Of a DNA stretch of 64,000 nucleotides, positions 61,784 through 64,000 are shown in pieces (position 1 is the stretch's first letter; each line of letters starts with the position of its first letter). The DNA is from Yersinia enterocolitica. Its GTDB lineage: Bacteria; Pseudomonadota; Gammaproteobacteria; Enterobacterales; Enterobacteriaceae. Under the pieces are notes generated by a model. It was not told the DNA's origin and did not search any database. It worked only from the letters and a program-made list of their open reading frames with translations. The stretch is taken from contig NBTC02000002.1 of NCBI GenBank assembly GCA_002082245.2, positions 2,232,001 to 2,296,000 on the forward strand. Direction: 5' to 3'. The position numbers and the translations under genes are program-made.

Positions 61784-63064
61784 GTGTTGGATCACGTATC
61801 AACTAGCACGCTGATCATTATTCTGGTCATTATGGTCGTGGTCTCGGCTTATTTTTCTGCCTCCGAAACCGGTATGATGACCCTTAACCGCTATCGTTTG
61901 CGCCATTTATCCAAACAGGGTAATCGCGCCGCACGGCGAGTTGAGAAACTACTAAGACGTCCCGACCGCCTGATAAGTCTGGTGTTAATCGGCAACAACC
62001 TGGTTAATATTTTGGCATCCGCCTTGGCAACTATTGTTGGTATCCGCTTATACGGGAATGCCGGAGTCGCAATAGCAACCGGAGTGCTGACTTTTGTGGT
62101 GTTGATTTTTGCTGAGGTGATGCCGAAAACTATCGCGGCACTTTATCCTGAACGTGTCGCCTTCCCCAGCAGTTTCTTACTGGTTCCCCTACAGAAAATT
62201 ATGCTGCCACTGGTATGGTTGTTAAATACCATTACGCGCGCGCTGATGCGTCTGTGTGGCATTAGAGGGAATGTTCACAGAAGCGATGCCGTCAGCAAAG
62301 ATGAATTGCGCAGTATTGTGAATGAATCCCACTCACAAATATCCCGCCGTAATCAAGATATGTTGATATCGGTACTGGACTTGGAAAAAGTTACCGTTAG
62401 CGACATCATGGTGCCACGCAATGAAGTGGTCGGTATTGACATCAATGATGACTGGAAGTCAATCATGCGCCAGTTAACCCACTCACCACATGGGCGCATC
62501 GTGTTGTATCGCCAGTCATTGGACGATGCCATCGGCATGTTACGTGTGCGGGAAGCCTATCGATTGATGACGGAGAAAAAAGAGTTCAATAAAGAGAATT
62601 TGCTGCGCGCAGCTGATGAAATTTACTTTATTCCAGAAGGCACACCACTGAATGTGCAACTGGTGAAATTCCAGAGAAATAAAGAGAAAGTCGGCATGAT
62701 TGTCGATGAATATGGTGATATTCAAGGGTTGGTGACAGTTGAAGATATTTTGGAAGAGATCGTTGGCGACTTTACCACGTCAATGTCCCCAACACTGGCA
62801 GAAGAGGTCAATCCGCAAAGCGATGGTTCAGTACTCATTGATGGTAGCGCCAGCGTTCGCGAACTGAACAAAGCATTCAACTGGTCACTTCCGATCGATG
62901 CCCGTACCATCAATGGCATGCTGCTGGAAGAGCTACAAGAGATCCCACAGGTAGGTGCTCAGGTCCGTATCGGCAATTACCTAATTGATGTTCTGGATGT
63001 ACAAGAGAACATGATTAAACAGGTGCGAGTCGCCCCCATAGTGTCTCAAGGCAGCTCCGCATAA
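61784..63064 (+). CDS. yfjD: CNNM/CorC-family membrane protein YfjD (CBS domains)
   Basis: This 426-residue protein has an N-terminal DUF21/CNNM membrane domain (about 1-190, TETGMMTLNRYRLRHL-like loop from ASETGMM). A CBS pair spans about 205-330 (MVPRNEVVGIDI; GMIVDEYGDIQGLVTVEDILEE) and a CorC_HlyC domain the C-terminal 80 residues. CNNM proteins take part in Mg2+/Co2+ export or sensing. I accept the GTG at 61784, preceded by AAGGA; a TTG one codon later is possible. Confidence 0.88.
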   Translation: MLDHVSTSTLIIILVIMVVVSAYFSASETGMMTLNRYRLRHLSKQGNRAARRVEKLLRRPDRLISLVLIGNNLVNILASALATIVGIRLYGNAGVAIATGVLTFVVLIFAEVMPKTIAALYPERVAFPSSFLLVPLQKIMLPLVWLLNTITRALMRLCGIRGNVHRSDAVSKDELRSIVNESHSQISRRNQDMLISVLDLEKVTVSDIMVPRNEVVGIDINDDWKSIMRQLTHSPHGRIVLYRQSLDDAIGMLRVREAYRLMTEKKEFNKENLLRAADEIYFIPEGTPLNVQLVKFQRNKEKVGMIVDEYGDIQGLVTVEDILEEIVGDFTTSMSPTLAEEVNPQSDGSVLIDGSASVRELNKAFNWSLPIDARTINGMLLEELQEIPQVGAQVRIGNYLIDVLDVQENMIKQVRVAPIVSQGSSA

Positions 63065-63092
63065 CTGCGTAACCAATGCGGCTAGCGAACAT

Positions 63093-63121
63093 AAAAAAGA
63101 CGCCTTATCAGCGTCTTTTTT
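63093..63121. terminator. Bidirectional terminator between yfjD and luxS
   Basis: AAAAAAGACGC-cttatca-GCGTCTTTTTT is symmetrical, with A and T tracts on both sides, and serves both converging genes. Confidence 0.85.
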
Positions 63122-63139
63122 GCATTAGCCTATCGAAAA

Positions 63140-63655
63140 CTAAATATGTAATTCAGATAGTTTTTCTTTCGGCAGCGCCAGTTCTTCGTTGTGATTGATA
63201 CGTACATCACGATCAAGGATACCTTTGGCAATCGCCTGAGCCTCCTCCAGTGAGTGCATATGATAAGTACCGCACTGATACTCATTCAGTTCAGGAATTT
63301 TCCGTTGGTCGGTTACCTTCAACACATCCGCCATTGCCGCTTTCCAGGCATTAGCAACACGTTGCTCATCCGGCGTACCAATCAGGCTCATATAGAAACC
63401 GGTACGGCATCCCATTGGCGAGATATCGATAATCTCAACACCGTTGCCATTGAGGTGGTTACGCATAAAACCGGCAAATAGATGCTCCAGTGTATGAATC
63501 CCGCGTTCCGGCATCACTTCTTTATTTGGCACACAGAAGCGCAAATCAAATACAGTTATCTCGTCGCCATGAGGGGTTTTCATCGTCTTAGCAACACGCA
63601 CAGCCGGTGCTTTCATAATGGTATGGTCTACGGTAAAGCTATCCAATAATGGCAT
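63140..63655 (-). CDS. luxS: S-ribosylhomocysteine lyase LuxS
   Basis: LuxS splits S-ribosylhomocysteine to homocysteine and the precursor of autoinducer-2, in the activated methyl cycle. The 171-residue protein has the iron site HTLEHLFAG (H54, E57 catalytic, H58), catalytic C83 in [10 protein letters not shown] and the third ligand C128 in [19 protein letters not shown] sits just before the ATG. The neighbouring MicA RNA starts 91 bp upstream on the other strand. Confidence 0.98.
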   Translation of the reverse strand: MPLLDSFTVDHTIMKAPAVRVAKTMKTPHGDEITVFDLRFCVPNKEVMPERGIHTLEHLFAGFMRNHLNGNGVEIIDISPMGCRTGFYMSLIGTPDEQRVANAWKAAMADVLKVTDQRKIPELNEYQCGTYHMHSLEEAQAIAKGILDRDVRINHNEELALPKEKLSELHI

Positions 63656-63710
63656 TTAGTCACCTCCTCATAAAAAAATAATTTTTTATCTGATCTTTTT
63701 TCGCAATCCG

Positions 63711-63740
63711 TGAAACTTTTTCGAATCCTGTGCGTCTTAA
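63711..63740 (+). promoter_or_regulatory. Sigma-E-type promoter of micA
   Basis: TGAAACTT (-35) is followed by a -10 region, CGTCTTAA, in the arrangement of E. coli micA, which is transcribed by sigma-E on envelope stress. The MicA sequence starts 6 bp further. Confidence 0.7.
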
Positions 63741-63745
63741 TATGT

Positions 63746-63824
63746 GAAAGACGCGCATTTGTTATCATCATCCCTGTTATCAGAGATGTTAATTTGGCCA
63801 CAGCAATGTGGCCTTTTCTTTTTA
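63746..63824 (+). ncRNA. micA: MicA small RNA
   Basis: The 5' part, GAAAGACGCGCATTTGTTAT, then CATCATCCCTG, is essentially that of E. coli MicA (SraD). It is followed by a CAGAGATG arm and the terminator GGCCACA-gcaa-TGTGGCC-TTTTCTTTTT. MicA is an Hfq-binding, sigma-E-driven repressor of ompA and other porin mRNAs, located between gshA and luxS as here. It lies antisense to the luxS leader. The exact 3' end within the T-run is approximate. Confidence 0.93.
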
Positions 63825-63831
63825 TTGGCCG

Positions 63832-64000
63832 CCATGAAGCAGCAAATATTCTTCAAAGCTTAGTTGATCTTTGAGTTCCAGATCACGCTGGCGCTGCCAT
63901 GAAGCATCTCGCTCTGCGCTTAATTGCTCTTCTGTCAGTAATTCCAATGGTTCATTTTGCAGCATCTCCTTGTATCGCTCCGCGAGTTCAAGGCCAATAC
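63832..64000 (-). CDS. gshA: Glutamate-cysteine ligase, C-terminal end (cut by window edge)
   Basis: About 55 codons are visible, ending [13 protein letters not shown] before TAA at 63832-63834. The charged, helical tail ([16 protein letters not shown]; [19 protein letters not shown]) and the position next to micA and luxS match the end of GshA, the first enzyme of glutathione synthesis. Identified chiefly by synteny and tail character; the rest lies outside the window. Confidence 0.8.

Overview
The window is a chromosomal segment of an enterobacterium, most likely a Yersinia. Gene order from yfiF through trxC, yfiP, pat, pssA, yfiM, an rRNA operon, clpB, pgeF, rluD, bamD, raiA, pheA, tyrA and aroF, and later rpsP-rimM-trmD-rplS, ffh, ypjD and yfjD, follows the E. 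coli/Yersinia backbone. The genus call rests on four things: an HMW1-type locus resembling the Y. enterocolitica rsc (reduced splenic colonisation) genes, a complete methionine salvage cluster, an allantoate (hpx-like) cluster, and several ERIC-type repeats. I cannot name the species from sequence alone.

Region by region. 1-9,020 (minus): a two-partner secretion locus with outer-membrane transporter RscB, a 2,328-residue HMW1-type exoprotein RscA, and the first 37 codons of a third gene, probably an HMW1C-type glycosyltransferase. 9,555-16,119: methionine salvage (mtnK, mtnA, mtnDCB, methionine aminotransferase ybdL/mtnE, omega-amidase yafV), with MetJ-box-like operators in both divergent promoter regions. 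16,167-22,761 (minus): an allantoate uptake and breakdown operon (hpxFGHIJK-like) and its RpiR-type regulator hpxU, linked by a shared palindrome. 23,041-29,262: ygaY, ygaZH (valine export), mprA, a remnant of an outer-membrane efflux factor, and emrAB. 29,413-36,797: yfiF, trxC, yfiP, pat, pssA, yfiM. 37,335-43,046 (minus): a complete rRNA operon, 16S - tRNA-Glu(UUC) - 23S - 5S, with P1/P2 promoters and several distal terminators. 43,158-48,440: clpB, pgeF, rluD, bamD. 48,807-53,010: raiA, pheL-pheA with a full attenuator, and the aroF-tyrA operon. 53,246-56,839: btsR without an adjacent sensor kinase, dcuB, ydiY. 57,019-61,714: rplS, trmD, rimM, rpsP, ffh, ypjD. 61,784-64,000: yfjD, luxS, the MicA small RNA, and the 3' end of gshA.

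How the genes work together. MtnK, MtnA, MtnB, MtnC, MtnD and the aminotransferase take methylthioribose back to methionine, and the omega-amidase removes the 2-oxoglutaramate left when glutamine is the amino donor. The hpx genes import a small nitrogen compound, probably allantoate, and split it to release ammonia. The Rsc proteins form a secreted, probably N-glycosylated adhesin system. pheA, tyrA and aroF are the phenylalanine and tyrosine branches, controlled by attenuation (pheL) and apparently by TyrR.

Most of the window is well-known backbone. The parts most worth a second look are the near-identical 438-bp duplication and sequon-rich repeats in rscA, the hpxU operator family, the MetJ-box arrays, ERIC elements lodged in functional leader regions (pheA, pat, ffh/rpsP), the decayed outer-membrane-factor gene in front of emrA, and a perfect 12-bp hairpin in the rpsP leader.
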